A stretch of 64,000 nt of DNA from an uncultured Alteromonadaceae bacterium (GCA_947494925.1 CANLWS010000005.1:248001-312000), one strand, 5' to 3'; counted from the stretch's first letter, positions 8,149 to 18,195 are shown. Notes: a model not told the origin generated them from the letters alone. Made by a program: numbers and translations.

Positions 8149-9249
8149 TTAATCTATTAAAACCATGTCATCGCGGTGCACCGCGGCTTCACCTAACGTA
8201 AATCCCAGCACCGACTCAATTTTGTCGCTCCTGAGCCCCTGAATTTCCGTCAAATCAGAAGCATTGTATAAAGCCAACCCTTTGGCAATAGCTTTACCCT
8301 GACATTCTATTTGTACTGCTTCGCCTGTTTTGAAGTCGCCAACGACCTCCTTGATCCCCGATGGAAGCAGCGAAGCGCCACTTTTGATAAGGGCTCGTTT
8401 GGCCCCTTCATCGATGCTGATTACGCCATTGGTTTTGAGCGTATGTTTAAGCCATTGACCTCGTGCGTTTTCGCGACTTTTACTCGGGGTAAAAAGCGTA
8501 CCGCCGATTTTCCCTTCCAATAAATGATCAAATACCTCACCTTTTTGACCATTGACTATTAAAGTCTGGATCCCACTTTTCGTGCATTTATCAGCAGCTT
8601 GTAGCTTGGTCCGCATGCCACCAGTACCTACTTTGCTGCCTGCGCCACCAGCAAGGTCGAACACTGATTGGTCAATTTCATTTACTAAGGGGATCAACTT
8701 CGCACTGTCTGAGACCCTTGGGTCAGCATCATAAAGACCATCAATATCTGAGCAAATGATCAATGTATCTGCCTGGGCAACCAAGGCCGCGTATGCTGCG
8801 AGATTATCATTGTCACCCACTTTGAGTTCATTCACTGCCACGGTATCGTTCTCATTCACTATGGGTAGCGCGTGATTTTTTAACAGTTCCCTAAGCGTGT
8901 TCTTAATGTTCACATAGCGGGTTCGATTGTGCAGATCATCATAAGTGAGCAATAACTGGGCACAGGGGAAATCAAAAAAACGCGACCAGTTGGCCATCAT
9001 TTGAGTTTGGCCTATTGCTGCCATTGCTTGTTTTTCGGCAATTGAAGGTTGGTGAATATGAGCAATTGCACCTCGCCCAGCAGCGACGCTGCCAGAGGAA
9101 ACCAAAATAACTTCTTTCCCCAACTCTCTGCTGGCGGTAATAAAACGTGCAATGGGTAACAAATAGCGGCCACTGCAGGCTTTGCCATCAGGTGCAATTA
9201 AGGCACTTCCCACTTTAATGACTGCGCGTTTCCACTCAAAATTCTGCAT
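8149..9249 (-). CDS. proB: Glutamate 5-kinase with PUA domain
   Basis: This 366-residue enzyme phosphorylates glutamate with ATP to start proline synthesis. The amino-acid kinase domain spans about residues 1-260 (VIKVGSALI, VSSGSVAAGRGAI, NENDTVAVNELKVGDND, GTGGMRTKLQAA). A C-terminal PUA domain covers about 280-360 (SLLPSGIKEVVGDFKTGEAV), as in the full-length E. coli enzyme. It heads the proB-proA-phzF operon. The family is usually inhibited by proline through the kinase domain. Confidence 0.96.
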   Translation of the reverse strand: MQNFEWKRAVIKVGSALIAPDGKACSGRYLLPIARFITASRELGKEVILVSSGSVAAGRGAIAHIHQPSIAEKQAMAAIGQTQMMANWSRFFDFPCAQLLLTYDDLHNRTRYVNIKNTLRELLKNHALPIVNENDTVAVNELKVGDNDNLAAYAALVAQADTLIICSDIDGLYDADPRVSDSAKLIPLVNEIDQSVFDLAGGAGSKVGTGGMRTKLQAADKCTKSGIQTLIVNGQKGEVFDHLLEGKIGGTLFTPSKSRENARGQWLKHTLKTNGVISIDEGAKRALIKSGASLLPSGIKEVVGDFKTGEAVQIECQGKAIAKGLALYNASDLTEIQGLRSDKIESVLGFTLGEAAVHRDDMVLID

Positions 9250-9484
9250 ACTAACCTTCTGTTTTCTGAACTGAGGTAGATTACGTATTTCAGCGGGATT
9301 AACAAGCCACTTAAGAGCATAAATTATATGAAATTTATTGTTCCGTGATCCCTTCTACTAGTTGGAATGTAAACCGTTATTCACATTCTGAAATAATTGA
9401 GAATCCGATAACAGCGACAAAAGGCAGGAAATGCTTTAGGATTTCCCGCTTTGCGACTGAAAATATCCACCCGAAGGTATTCAA

Positions 9485-11926
9485 ATGAGACGTCATATAA
9501 TCCAGGCAATCACACTGCTGGCCTGCTTTACAGCAATATCCGCCACAGCAGCAATAAAACAAACCAAAGGTGACTTTGAAGACAAATTCCGTCAATTGGA
9601 TGAAGTTTTACCTACACCTAATGTATACAGAAATGCCGCGGGTGAACCCGGTCATGAATACTGGCAACAAAAAGTCGACTACAAAATTAAAGTTCGCCTG
9701 GATGAAAATAAACGCCGAATCGAAGCTAGTCAGGATATCGTCTATACAAACAATTCGCCAGACACGCTCAAGTATCTTTGGATACAACTGGATCAGAACA
9801 AATTCCGCAATGATTCCATGTCAGCAAAAACCACAACTTTCGGCGGTATCGGCAGTCGTGGTCCGGCAACTAAGGCTGCAACAGATAAAGAACCAGCTAA
9901 AATCAGCCTCGCTGCGCTAAGACGCCAACATTTCACTGATGATAATGAGTTGGGTTATCAGATATCCAATGTCGAAACCAAAAGTGGCGACGCATTAAAA
10001 GCAACAATAGTCGGTACGCTAATGCGGGTCGATTTGAAATCGCCTTTGAAACCTGGGGAAAAGGCCGAATTCAGCCTGGACTTTGCATTTAATATTGTGG
10101 AAGAAGATGCTGTTTCAGCTCGTGCGGGTTACGAACATTTCCCCGATGACAAACGTAAAGGCGGAAATGATATCTTTTTGCTGGCCCAATGGTTTCCAAG
10201 ACTAGCTGCCTACACAGATTACGAAGCCTGGACCAATAAAGAATTCATCGGTCGCGGCGAATTTACCTTGGAGTTTGGTGATTACGACGTAGAGATTACT
10301 GTACCCGCTGATCATATCGTTTCTTCCACTGGCTCATTGCAAAACCCTAATGATGTGTTGACCTCGACTCAACGCAAACGCCTTAAAGATGCCGAAACAG
10401 CAAAACGACCTGTATTCATTGTGACGGCAGAAGAAGCGTTAGAAAACGAAGAAGATGGAACCAATAAACAAAAAACCTGGCGTTTTAAAGCTGAAAATGT
10501 GCGGGATTTTGCCTGGGCGAGCTCACGTAAATTTATGTGGGATGCCAGAGGTTATCAACAGGGTGGCGACGAGCAACCATTAGTTATGGCCATGTCCTTC
10601 TACCCGAAAGAGGGTGGCGATTTATGGAAAAAGTATTCCACTGAATCCGTCATTCATACCATGGAAGTCTATTCGCGATTCTCATTCGATTACCCATACC
10701 CAGTCGCACAGTCTGTTAACGGACCCGTTGGCGGCATGGAATATCCCATGATCACCTTTAATGGCCCTCGCACTACGTTGCAGGAAGATGGCAGTCGTAC
10801 TTATACACAGGCAGAGAAACGTTTTCTGATTGGAGTGGTTATTCACGAAATCGGTCATATCTATTTCCCGATGATCGTTAATTCTGACGAACGTCAGTGG
10901 ACCTGGATGGACGAAGGGCTAAATAGTTTTCTGGACGGCGTTGCAGGCCGCGAATGGGATCCCTTAATTCCATGGGGCGTAGAGCCAAGAGATATCGTTT
11001 CTTACATGAAATCTGAAACTCAGGTTCCTATTATGACGCAATCGGATAGCGTTTTGCGTTTGGGCCCAAATGCTTACACCAAACCTGCTGCGGCACTGAA
11101 TATATTGCGCGAAACTATTTTGGGTCGCGAATTATTTGACTTTGCCTTCAAAGAATACTCTCTGCGATGGATGTACAAACGACCTGCACCGGCCGACTTC
11201 TTCCGTACCATGGAAGAGGCATCAGGGGTGGATTTAGACTGGTTCTGGCGTGGCTGGTTCTATAGCACAGACCATGTTGATATCTCACTTGATCGCGTGT
11301 CTAAACTGCGCCTGGATACACAAGATCCAGACATCGATTACAAACGCCTGCGTCAGGAAGAAATGGACAAGCCATTATCTTTGACGGATGAACGAAACAA
11401 AGCGGAAGGCAAAAAACTTTGGATTGACCGCTTCTCCGACATTAAAGATTTCTATGACGAAAATGATCGATTCACAGTTACCAACAAAGAACGCAACGAT
11501 TACAAAGATTACCTTGCAGGCTTGGAAGACTGGGAACGTATAGCGCTGGAAAGAGCTGTAAAAGAAGATAAGAATTACTATGTGCTTGAGTTCTCAAACT
11601 TGGGTGGGCTTGTGATGCCCATCATTCTGGAGTTGACCTTCGAAGACGGCAGCACTGAGACCCAGTACATTCCAGCGGAAATCTGGCGACGCTCACCAAA
11701 AGCGGTGAAAAAGATGATAGTGACAGAGAAAGACAAAGTCCTTGCCAGCGTGACTGTGGATCCCCGTTGGGAAACGGCCGATGTGAACGTGGACAACAAC
11801 CACTATCCGCGCAAAATTGTTCCTTCAAGAATCGAATCTTATAAATCCAAGCCTCGGGAAGGGAAGGTTTATAGAGACATTATGCAGGACAGTAAAACCG
11901 AACTTAAAAAAGACAAGAAAGGTTAG
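9485..11926 (+). CDS. Exported M1-family metallopeptidase
   Basis: An 813-residue protein with a signal peptide (residues 1-22) and an M1 peptidase core. The zinc site is clear: HEIGH at residues 454-458 and the third ligand Glu477 in WMDEGL, 18 residues later. GGMEYP about 40 residues before HEIGH corresponds to the GxMEN substrate loop, here with Tyr for Asn. The protein is probably periplasmic and has a long C-terminal region rich in charged residues. The DUF6702 gene follows after six bases, a pairing consistent with co-transcription. Confidence 0.88.
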   Translation: MRRHIIQAITLLACFTAISATAAIKQTKGDFEDKFRQLDEVLPTPNVYRNAAGEPGHEYWQQKVDYKIKVRLDENKRRIEASQDIVYTNNSPDTLKYLWIQLDQNKFRNDSMSAKTTTFGGIGSRGPATKAATDKEPAKISLAALRRQHFTDDNELGYQISNVETKSGDALKATIVGTLMRVDLKSPLKPGEKAEFSLDFAFNIVEEDAVSARAGYEHFPDDKRKGGNDIFLLAQWFPRLAAYTDYEAWTNKEFIGRGEFTLEFGDYDVEITVPADHIVSSTGSLQNPNDVLTSTQRKRLKDAETAKRPVFIVTAEEALENEEDGTNKQKTWRFKAENVRDFAWASSRKFMWDARGYQQGGDEQPLVMAMSFYPKEGGDLWKKYSTESVIHTMEVYSRFSFDYPYPVAQSVNGPVGGMEYPMITFNGPRTTLQEDGSRTYTQAEKRFLIGVVIHEIGHIYFPMIVNSDERQWTWMDEGLNSFLDGVAGREWDPLIPWGVEPRDIVSYMKSETQVPIMTQSDSVLRLGPNAYTKPAAALNILRETILGRELFDFAFKEYSLRWMYKRPAPADFFRTMEEASGVDLDWFWRGWFYSTDHVDISLDRVSKLRLDTQDPDIDYKRLRQEEMDKPLSLTDERNKAEGKKLWIDRFSDIKDFYDENDRFTVTNKERNDYKDYLAGLEDWERIALERAVKEDKNYYVLEFSNLGGLVMPIILELTFEDGSTETQYIPAEIWRRSPKAVKKMIVTEKDKVLASVTVDPRWETADVNVDNNHYPRKIVPSRIESYKSKPREGKVYRDIMQDSKTELKKDKKG

Positions 11927-11932
11927 TAAGCA

Positions 11933-12445
11933 TTGAAAGCGGTTACGACCTTTATAACACTTGCTGCGGTGGCCATTTTGGCCACCGCGTCAGCCTTCGC
12001 TCACCAGCAAAAAACAGCTATTACCACGGTTTTGTTTAACCCTCGTACTGACAATATCGAAATCATGCATCGCTTCAACATGCATGATGCGGAACACGCG
12101 GTAAAAGAAATTTTCAGTAAACAAGCTGATATCCTGAGTTCAATTGAGACTCAACAGCGTTTCGCAGATTATGTCAGCCAGCGTTTTGCCGTGGCGAAAG
12201 AAGATGGCGAGGTATTGCCCTTAAGTCAGGTGGGGTTTGAAGTTGAAGGCAAGTTTTTCTGGGTTTACCAGGAAACTAAACAGCTTGAAAATCATGACAC
12301 CTTGATTGTGCAACACGATGCCTTAAGAGACTTATGGCCGAAACAAACCAATACAGTCAATTTTGAAGGCCTCGGCAAAGTAAAAACGCTGACCTTCACA
12401 GATAACGTCGAATTATTACAGGTAGAATTTAAGACCAAGCACTAG
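11933..12445 (+). CDS. DUF6702-family exported protein
   Basis: A 170-residue protein with a signal peptide (cleavage likely after ASAFA) and a beta-rich body typical of the DUF6702 family (HQQKTAITTVLFNPRTDNIEIMHRF). It begins with TTG six bases after the M1 peptidase stop, so both are probably one transcript. The function is unknown; a role assisting the peptidase is inferred from position only. Confidence 0.72.
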   Translation: MKAVTTFITLAAVAILATASAFAHQQKTAITTVLFNPRTDNIEIMHRFNMHDAEHAVKEIFSKQADILSSIETQQRFADYVSQRFAVAKEDGEVLPLSQVGFEVEGKFFWVYQETKQLENHDTLIVQHDALRDLWPKQTNTVNFEGLGKVKTLTFTDNVELLQVEFKTKH

Positions 12446-12541
12446 TTCGACAACGGTTTAATCAGCCACAGAGTAGGAAATTACTGTATAACGGGTGGTA
12501 TTTTGCCGAAGATTCAGCCTCTCTTAGAAAGATCATAATAA

Positions 12542-13339
12542 ATGAATAAAATGGGACCAATCGGTATATTTGATTCTGGTGTTGGCGGCTTATCAATCTG
12601 TCATGCTGTCAGACGTTTACTTCCCTCTGAAGATTTGGTTTATTTTGCGGACCAGTTGTATTCACCCTATGGTGAAAAAAACGCTGAAATAATTAGCTCG
12701 CGTTCGGAGAAAGTTTGCCAGTTTTTAACACAGCAAGGTTGCAAAGCATTGGTCATCGCTTGCAATACAGCTACCACGAACGCTATCGCAGAATTACGTT
12801 CAATTTTTCAGATACCCATTATCGGTGTTGAACCTGCTATAAAAGTGGCTGCCCTCACAACCAAATCAGGCAGGATCGGCGTTCTGGCAACCAGGCAAAC
12901 CTTAGCCAGCCAATCCTTCAAACGACTTGCAAAAACCTATTCAGAAAAAGTGAATATACAGGCTGTGGCTTGCCCTGAGTTTATTCCATTGGTTGAAGAG
13001 TTGGCGCATGAATCACAGGGTGCCTATGATATTGTTGAGCACTATGTCCGTCCAATGCTTGCAAATGGATGTGACAAAGTCGTGCTGGGATGTACCCATT
13101 TTTCTTTTCTGTCTGCTGCATTGAGTCAGGCCGTTAAGGACGAAGCTGAACTGATTGATACGGCAATTCCAGTTGCAGTTCAGGTGCAAAAGAAGCTACA
13201 AGAGCATGATCTTGTCACGACCTCTAACAACGACGGTGCAATTGCATTTTGGACCAGTTCCAACGAGGACTCAGCATTAAGGCCGTTCCGGGATTTGTGG
13301 GGATCAGAACTCACTTTGCGCAGAAATGCACTTGGTTAA
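12542..13339 (+). CDS. murI: Glutamate racemase
   Basis: This 265-residue enzyme makes D-glutamate for peptidoglycan from L-glutamate. Both catalytic cysteine motifs are present: IACNTATTNA in the N-terminal half and LGCTHFSFL in the C-terminal half, together with the N-terminal FDSGVGGLS loop. ATG codons at 12542 and 12551 are both possible starts; the second gives the canonical MGPIGIFDSG beginning. It appears monocistronic. Confidence 0.95.
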   Translation: MNKMGPIGIFDSGVGGLSICHAVRRLLPSEDLVYFADQLYSPYGEKNAEIISSRSEKVCQFLTQQGCKALVIACNTATTNAIAELRSIFQIPIIGVEPAIKVAALTTKSGRIGVLATRQTLASQSFKRLAKTYSEKVNIQAVACPEFIPLVEELAHESQGAYDIVEHYVRPMLANGCDKVVLGCTHFSFLSAALSQAVKDEAELIDTAIPVAVQVQKKLQEHDLVTTSNNDGAIAFWTSSNEDSALRPFRDLWGSELTLRRNALG

Positions 13340-13452
13340 CGAATACACTTTTGCACCAAACCTCAGGTTCATTAATAACAGAGTTGATTTGTTTGCGTTT
13401 GAACTATTCTGCTAAGCTTGTCCTGACGTTTCATTAGGTGAGAAAAACTACC

Positions 13453-14133
13453 ATGTCTTCTGAGAAAGAAACCAGTATCTCTTCAGGTAACAACGTAAAG
13501 TGGATTGTCATTGGTGTGGTGTCTATCGTTGTGCTTTTTCTTTTTAAAGACGAAATAGGCGGACTGATTGAGCGCACTGAATCAGTTTCAGTTTCTTCTG
13601 AGGGTTTGACATTAACAACTCGCACTGTCGATACCGTATTAGGTGAAACTATAGTATCTGGCCCTCCCACACTTGAAACAGCAGGTATAACCGCTGAAAC
13701 CCAACCAAATTTTAAACTCGACAATGGGTTTATGATTAACTGGAAAGAAGAACTTTGGAGCAAGAACGACGAACTCGCCCAGCTAAATAACGCAGAGTTA
13801 TTTCTGCAATTCTCAATACCCGAAGGATTCCAACCAAGTATTAAAATTGATTCACACCAAGGGTTTGATAGCGTTGAATCCTTCCTGGCACGCATTTCCT
13901 ACCCGGACAGGACAGACGTGAAAGTGGAATTAAGCCCTAGCGGTGATTCCGGAGTGCGAACCAGTACAGGTGAGTTCAATGGGGTTAAATTTTATTTTGT
14001 CGAACGGGTGATATACAACCCTAGTTCGGGCAGGGTTTATGTTGCCACCGCCGAGCGACCTGCGACTGAGGCAGGCAATGAAGAACTCTGGAATTCAACA
14101 CGCAAAGTACTCAATTCATTCAGACTAGGTTGA
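13453..14133 (+). CDS. Membrane-anchored protein of unknown function
   Basis: A 226-residue protein with one N-terminal membrane helix (about residues 17-34), a linker, and a soluble C-terminal domain (about 80-225) that should be periplasmic. The pattern IPEGFQPSIKIDSHQGFDSVESFLARI and the closing WNSTRKVLNSFRL resemble PsbP/Mog1-like folds, but I do not recognise the family firmly. The ATG at 13453 is preferred, since AGGTGAG lies ten bases upstream; a GTG at 13438 is the alternative. Confidence 0.6.
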   Translation: MSSEKETSISSGNNVKWIVIGVVSIVVLFLFKDEIGGLIERTESVSVSSEGLTLTTRTVDTVLGETIVSGPPTLETAGITAETQPNFKLDNGFMINWKEELWSKNDELAQLNNAELFLQFSIPEGFQPSIKIDSHQGFDSVESFLARISYPDRTDVKVELSPSGDSGVRTSTGEFNGVKFYFVERVIYNPSSGRVYVATAERPATEAGNEELWNSTRKVLNSFRLG

Positions 14134-14229
14134 GTTGGTTCTTTCAACTTGTCTGTTCTGAAGTTTTGGATTGACAATCCCTGTTTGTATTTGTTTAGCT
14201 GTGACATCAATTTTTTGCCGAAAGCAAAC

Positions 14230-15231
14230 ATGAAAAAAATTCTATTATTCTTATCTGTGCTGTTAGCTACTCCCGCTATTGCGGAGAATCCTATTGCCTT
14301 AGCCATTCACGGCGGTGCCGGCACTATCACCAAAGCCAAGTTAACAGATGAAAAAGAAGCACAATATCGCGCAAAACTCAGCGAATCCCTAAACGCTGGT
14401 TACTTAGTGCTCAAAAACGGCGGCACCAGCGAAGACGCGGTAATTGTCGCGATTCAAATAATGGAAGATTCACCTTTGTTTAATGCCGGGGTTGGTGCTG
14501 TGTTTACCTGGGAAGAAGAACATGAATTAGATGCATCTATTATGCGTGGGCACGACAAACAAGCAGGCGCAGTAGCGGGGGTGAAACGAACTAAAAGCCC
14601 AATCGCAGCAGCTCAACTGGTTATGAATAATTCGGTGCATGTTATGCTCAGTGGCGATGGTGCAGATACCTTTGCCGGGGAAAATGGTTTGGAAATGGTG
14701 GATAACAGCATCTTCGATACCGAGCGTCGCAAACAAGCACTGGAAAAAGTAAAGAAAAAGCTTATCAAAAATGATCATGCGATGAGCCTGGATGCCGATA
14801 CAGTCGACTACAAATTCGGTACTGTCGGGGCTGTAGCGTTAGATAAGCAAGGCAACCTGGCCGCAGGAACCTCTACCGGTGGAATGACAGCTAAACGTTG
14901 GGGGCGGATTGGGGATTCACCGATCATAGGAGCCGGAACCTGGGCCGACAATCAGAGCTGTGCCGTTTCAGCTACCGGACATGGCGAATATTTTATCCGG
15001 CACCAGGTGGCAGCAGACATCTGCAGCAGGGTTAAATATACGGGTAAAAGTATTGAACAGGCTGGCAATGAGGTAATTCATCAAGTGTTATCACCCCAAG
15101 CAGGATCCGGCGGTGTGATTATTCTTGATCCTAAGGGAAATATTTCGATGCCGTTTAATTCAGAAGGTATGTATCGCGCCAGCATAGATGCAAACGGTAA
15201 AGTGACAGTGGCAATTTTCGGAAAAGAATAA
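14230..15231 (+). CDS. Exported isoaspartyl peptidase/L-asparaginase
   Basis: A 333-residue Ntn-hydrolase of the plant-type asparaginase family. It has a signal peptide (MKKILLFLSVLLATPAIA), the N-terminal AIHGGAG motif, and the autocleavage site GTVGAVA, where Thr198 becomes the N-terminal nucleophile of the beta subunit. The downstream GTSTGGM and GDSPIIGAGTWAD motifs shape the substrate pocket. Such enzymes hydrolyse beta-aspartyl dipeptides and asparagine. It is periplasmic by its signal, unlike the cytosolic IadA encoded 15 kb away. The ATG at 14230 is chosen because the signal peptide starts there. Confidence 0.92.
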   Translation: MKKILLFLSVLLATPAIAENPIALAIHGGAGTITKAKLTDEKEAQYRAKLSESLNAGYLVLKNGGTSEDAVIVAIQIMEDSPLFNAGVGAVFTWEEEHELDASIMRGHDKQAGAVAGVKRTKSPIAAAQLVMNNSVHVMLSGDGADTFAGENGLEMVDNSIFDTERRKQALEKVKKKLIKNDHAMSLDADTVDYKFGTVGAVALDKQGNLAAGTSTGGMTAKRWGRIGDSPIIGAGTWADNQSCAVSATGHGEYFIRHQVAADICSRVKYTGKSIEQAGNEVIHQVLSPQAGSGGVIILDPKGNISMPFNSEGMYRASIDANGKVTVAIFGKE

Positions 15232-15500
15232 CGACCTAAGAACGTTATTTGGGTCCGAAGTAGTAACCAGGAAGCCGGATAGGGCTAGCTGCGCATTAAA
15301 CGCTTTTTTGCGGTTGGTTCTTTCGGGCTCCAATAGCAGGTATTCGACCTTACAGTTCAAAATCATAAGTCATAATTTCCTCTGTTAGCACGGTGAAAGC
15401 AAAGTGCGGATCGCAGTGGGTACTTTTCATTGACCTGACCTGGCATCTAAAGCAGACTCTCGAATATTCCCAGCAGTATTGACAACAAGAAAGTGATTTC

Positions 15501-16106
15501 ATGTCTGAAATACCGGATTACAAACAGTACTCTGATCAAGAACTTGTTGATATTTTCGATAAGGCGGAGAAATGTTCCAAAGAAGAATCCTTTCCAGAAT
15601 TATGCGAAGTAATGGCAGAACGAGGGTTACTATTTAAGACATTTGATAAAGGCTATGAATTTAATGACAAAGGGTATTATTTGTCAGAGACTTCGAAAGT
15701 TGAATCAGAGCCGAGTTATACAGAGAGAGTACCTGAGCCGAAGTATAATGAGGAAGGGGTTTACATTCCAAACCAGATCCCAAAATCAACGAGAGCCTTT
15801 AACTCGATTGTTTCAATCATCATTACATCTTACGGTGGTTATGGGCTTTGGGTAAATGAACTATGGGTACCTTGGAATCGAAGAGTATCTGTGATTCTCT
15901 CAGGGGCCCCTGCTGTTTTAATGTTCTTAGCGATTGTTTGTGCCGTCACTGTAATGGTTACTGAAATAATCGATCATTACGATACAAGAGAAAACGAACA
16001 CAGGTACTACAAGGTCGCATCGGCTTTCAAATACATAGGCTATGCATTGTTTATTATTGCGTTTTTTTCAGGGTTAGCCAGCAACGCTATTAATGAGGCT
16101 CTATAG
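15501..16106 (+). CDS. Membrane protein of unknown function
   Basis: A 201-residue protein with an acidic soluble N-terminal part (DYKQYSDQELVDIFDKAEKCSKE) and three hydrophobic helices in the second half (about residues 101-118, 129-152 and 173-196). I do not recognise the family. It stands alone, with 269 bp of non-coding DNA before it, and overlaps a possible 39-residue frame at its 3' end. Confidence 0.6.
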   Translation: MSEIPDYKQYSDQELVDIFDKAEKCSKEESFPELCEVMAERGLLFKTFDKGYEFNDKGYYLSETSKVESEPSYTERVPEPKYNEEGVYIPNQIPKSTRAFNSIVSIIITSYGGYGLWVNELWVPWNRRVSVILSGAPAVLMFLAIVCAVTVMVTEIIDHYDTRENEHRYYKVASAFKYIGYALFIIAFFSGLASNAINEAL

Positions 16107-16212
16107 GCACAAGCTTACTAGAGATATAAAAAGGCTTTGGATTGAGCCTGATTTAGTTTCTGGAGTAATTCAACGATGCATAGAAAACTGGTCAAGCTCT
16201 GAACCTCTTTAA
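16093..16212 (+). CDS. Possible small coupled ORF (39 residues)
   Basis: An ATG 14 bp before the end of the membrane-protein gene opens a 39-codon frame with a mixed, protein-like composition (MRLYRHKLTRDIKRLW, then SGVIQRCIENWSSSEPL). It could be a translationally coupled small protein or chance. No Shine-Dalgarno site or homologue is known to me. Confidence 0.22.
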   Translation: MRLYRHKLTRDIKRLWIEPDLVSGVIQRCIENWSSSEPL

Positions 16213-16287
16213 ACGAGCAAAGTAGCAGCAGTATTTAGCAGAGAGTAATTCAAACTAAACTAGATCGGTTGAGCTGCTAAGAATCGT

Positions 16288-17415
16288 TTACTGCTTTTTA
16301 ATTGCTTTCAAGAGTTCATTAGCATAGCTACCTGCCCAGGAGTAGTGTGTCCGCCTTTCATCGCCAACTTGCTCAAGCCTTTCCCGTTTAATCCCGTCCC
16401 GATCAGCAAAAAGTGGAGTATCTTGGTCAACGTCATAAAAGCGATACCAAAGACTTGCCCCCTGACGATCCGTTATTTCGCCTTTTTTGTATCCTTTGTT
16501 GGCAATCCGATTCTTTTCAAACCAGGACAATCCTGATCGGATGGCGTGCTCTACTTGCTCGTTCTGCCATGGCCAGTTCAACAGATAAACCAGCACGCCC
16601 ACTGACTCTCTGGTGGATTTCGAAGCCAACTCAAAGCTTCGAGCAGGCATCGGCTGAAAGTTGGCCGGATCATATTGGGCAGGCCAGATAGTACTGACAT
16701 TTCGGGTTGTTATCTGAGCCTCGAGTAAATTGCTGAGTGCTTTTTTCAATGAAGGTAAGAAGGCGCTTTTGTCTATCTGGTCCATCAAATCAGTGTCAAA
16801 AGGTGGCTGTTTAGCAAGCATATCCGACAACAAGACCATAATGCGGATCATTGCGTCGTCATTGAGTGTAACGTAATTGGAATAAACTCTTTTTTTGCGT
16901 CTGGGATAGACCTGAGGCCAGCCTCCGTTGGGATACTGTGACAACAAAATAAAATCCAGCGCCTTTTTTATGGAATCGGCAATTTTCCCCCTGAATTCTT
17001 TGTTTTCTTCCTGCTCATAAACTGCTGCGAGATATCGAATTTCCGCTATGGTGGCGTAGTCGTCGAAATTCCCTAATTCGACGCCTCTACTCTCCCATTC
17101 TGAACGGGATTTTTTGCCGTCCCAGGCAGATTCGTATGGTTCAATATCGTGTAAGCCAAAACCGCCATGGGGCATTTGCCAGGAAATGATATTTACCGCA
17201 CACTCAGCACAATTTTTTTCCAGCTTTTCAAGCTTACCCAAGGAACGGTATCGCCCCAACAGCGCCGCAATCTTGCTGTTTTTTGAAGGGTAGTTCATGG
17301 CGAATTCAGTGCGCTGTGAATTGGCTGACAGCGGATCTGTTCCGTTACTATTTGGGGGTATCTGTCCCTTCACCGAAAACACTACAAGTAGGAGCGTAAA
17401 CAGGATATATCTCAT
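16288..17415 (-). CDS. pelA: Pectate lyase, polysaccharide lyase family 10
   Basis: A 375-residue exported enzyme that cleaves polygalacturonate by beta-elimination. It has a signal peptide (MRYILFTLLLVVFSVKG) and the alpha/alpha-toroid motifs typical of PL10: WQMPHGGFGLHD, the Asp of NFDDYATIAEIRYLA, YPNGGWPQVYP and TLNDDAMIRIM. RFYDVDQDTPLFADRDG near the C-terminus is also typical. The ATG at 17415 follows a GGGAA site; seven upstream codons are open but unlikely. It points to plant or algal pectin use. No other pectin genes are in the window. Confidence 0.92.
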   Translation of the reverse strand: MRYILFTLLLVVFSVKGQIPPNSNGTDPLSANSQRTEFAMNYPSKNSKIAALLGRYRSLGKLEKLEKNCAECAVNIISWQMPHGGFGLHDIEPYESAWDGKKSRSEWESRGVELGNFDDYATIAEIRYLAAVYEQEENKEFRGKIADSIKKALDFILLSQYPNGGWPQVYPRRKKRVYSNYVTLNDDAMIRIMVLLSDMLAKQPPFDTDLMDQIDKSAFLPSLKKALSNLLEAQITTRNVSTIWPAQYDPANFQPMPARSFELASKSTRESVGVLVYLLNWPWQNEQVEHAIRSGLSWFEKNRIANKGYKKGEITDRQGASLWYRFYDVDQDTPLFADRDGIKRERLEQVGDERRTHYSWAGSYANELLKAIKKQ

Positions 17416-17469
17416 CGTTAGTTCCCTCGTTTCCATAAATCTTTGACCATGTTTACACTCTTAATAATG

Positions 17470-18195
17470 TTAGTGACGGGAAGAAAAAAGTCGTCGCTCA
17501 ATCACAAACCCCATTACCCCGGCACCAAACAGAAAGACACCCAGCACTTGCAACCAGGCATTGACACGGCGAGGTTTCTGAATAGATTTGTATTTTTTGA
17601 AGTAACGACGTCCACCTTCAACTTCCTCTACATAATGTGCGCCATTATCATCGTCATGGGTCACAATAATTTCATCAAAACGTTTTTCCATCTCCACCGC
17701 TTTAGCTCTGGCTTTTCTCGAAGCGCCTTCCACTGAGCGGTCAATTAAATCATCCCAATTGTAAAAAATGTGTTTCGATTCGTCAGGAAAAATTACGCCT
17801 CTCGAAATATACTGTGTGTAGTGCTCATCAAATAGTTGCTTGCTGAACCCGATGTAAAAAAGGGTAACTGCCAGCACAATGAGCCCACTGCAGCGATAAA
17901 GGTAGCGTCGCTGTTTTTCCAGTTGCACGTTACTTTGTGCCTGAAACCACTGGTCCAAATCAGCGATTTGAACCAGTCGCGACTTTTCTGCTGACCAATC
18001 CAGGTCTGCCAGAAATTCACCCACTGTTATCCCAAAGGCAGCAAGCAACCCTCTGAAAATGTCATTTGATGGGAGAGATTTGTCGTTCTCCAGCTTGGAC
18101 AAATATGATTGTTCTATCCCGGCTTTTTCTGCAAATTCAGGTTGGCTTAAGTTGTTGGCCTGCCGCAGTTGTTTGATCCTGTTACCTAATGTCAT
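17470..18195 (-). CDS. Membrane-anchored XRE-family regulator
   Basis: A 241-residue protein with an N-terminal XRE helix-turn-helix (residues 3-60: LGNRIKQLRQANNLSQPEFAEKAGIEQSYLSKLEND) followed by two membrane helices (about 101-118 and 215-232). The roughly 95-residue segment between them should face the periplasm. This is a one-component sensor layout. It lies 54 bp upstream of the pectate lyase on the same strand, so it may be co-transcribed with it or control it; that link is inference. Confidence 0.82.
   Translation of the reverse strand: MTLGNRIKQLRQANNLSQPEFAEKAGIEQSYLSKLENDKSLPSNDIFRGLLAAFGITVGEFLADLDWSAEKSRLVQIADLDQWFQAQSNVQLEKQRRYLYRCSGLIVLAVTLFYIGFSKQLFDEHYTQYISRGVIFPDESKHIFYNWDDLIDRSVEGASRKARAKAVEMEKRFDEIIVTHDDDNGAHYVEEVEGGRRYFKKYKSIQKPRRVNAWLQVLGVFLFGAGVMGFVIERRLFSSRH

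Noticed and set aside
15160-15366. 68-residue minus-strand frame partly in the gap after the isoaspartyl peptidase gene
   Set aside because: It overlaps the 3' end of that gene, has no ribosome site or family pattern, and the gap itself shows no clear gene or hairpin.
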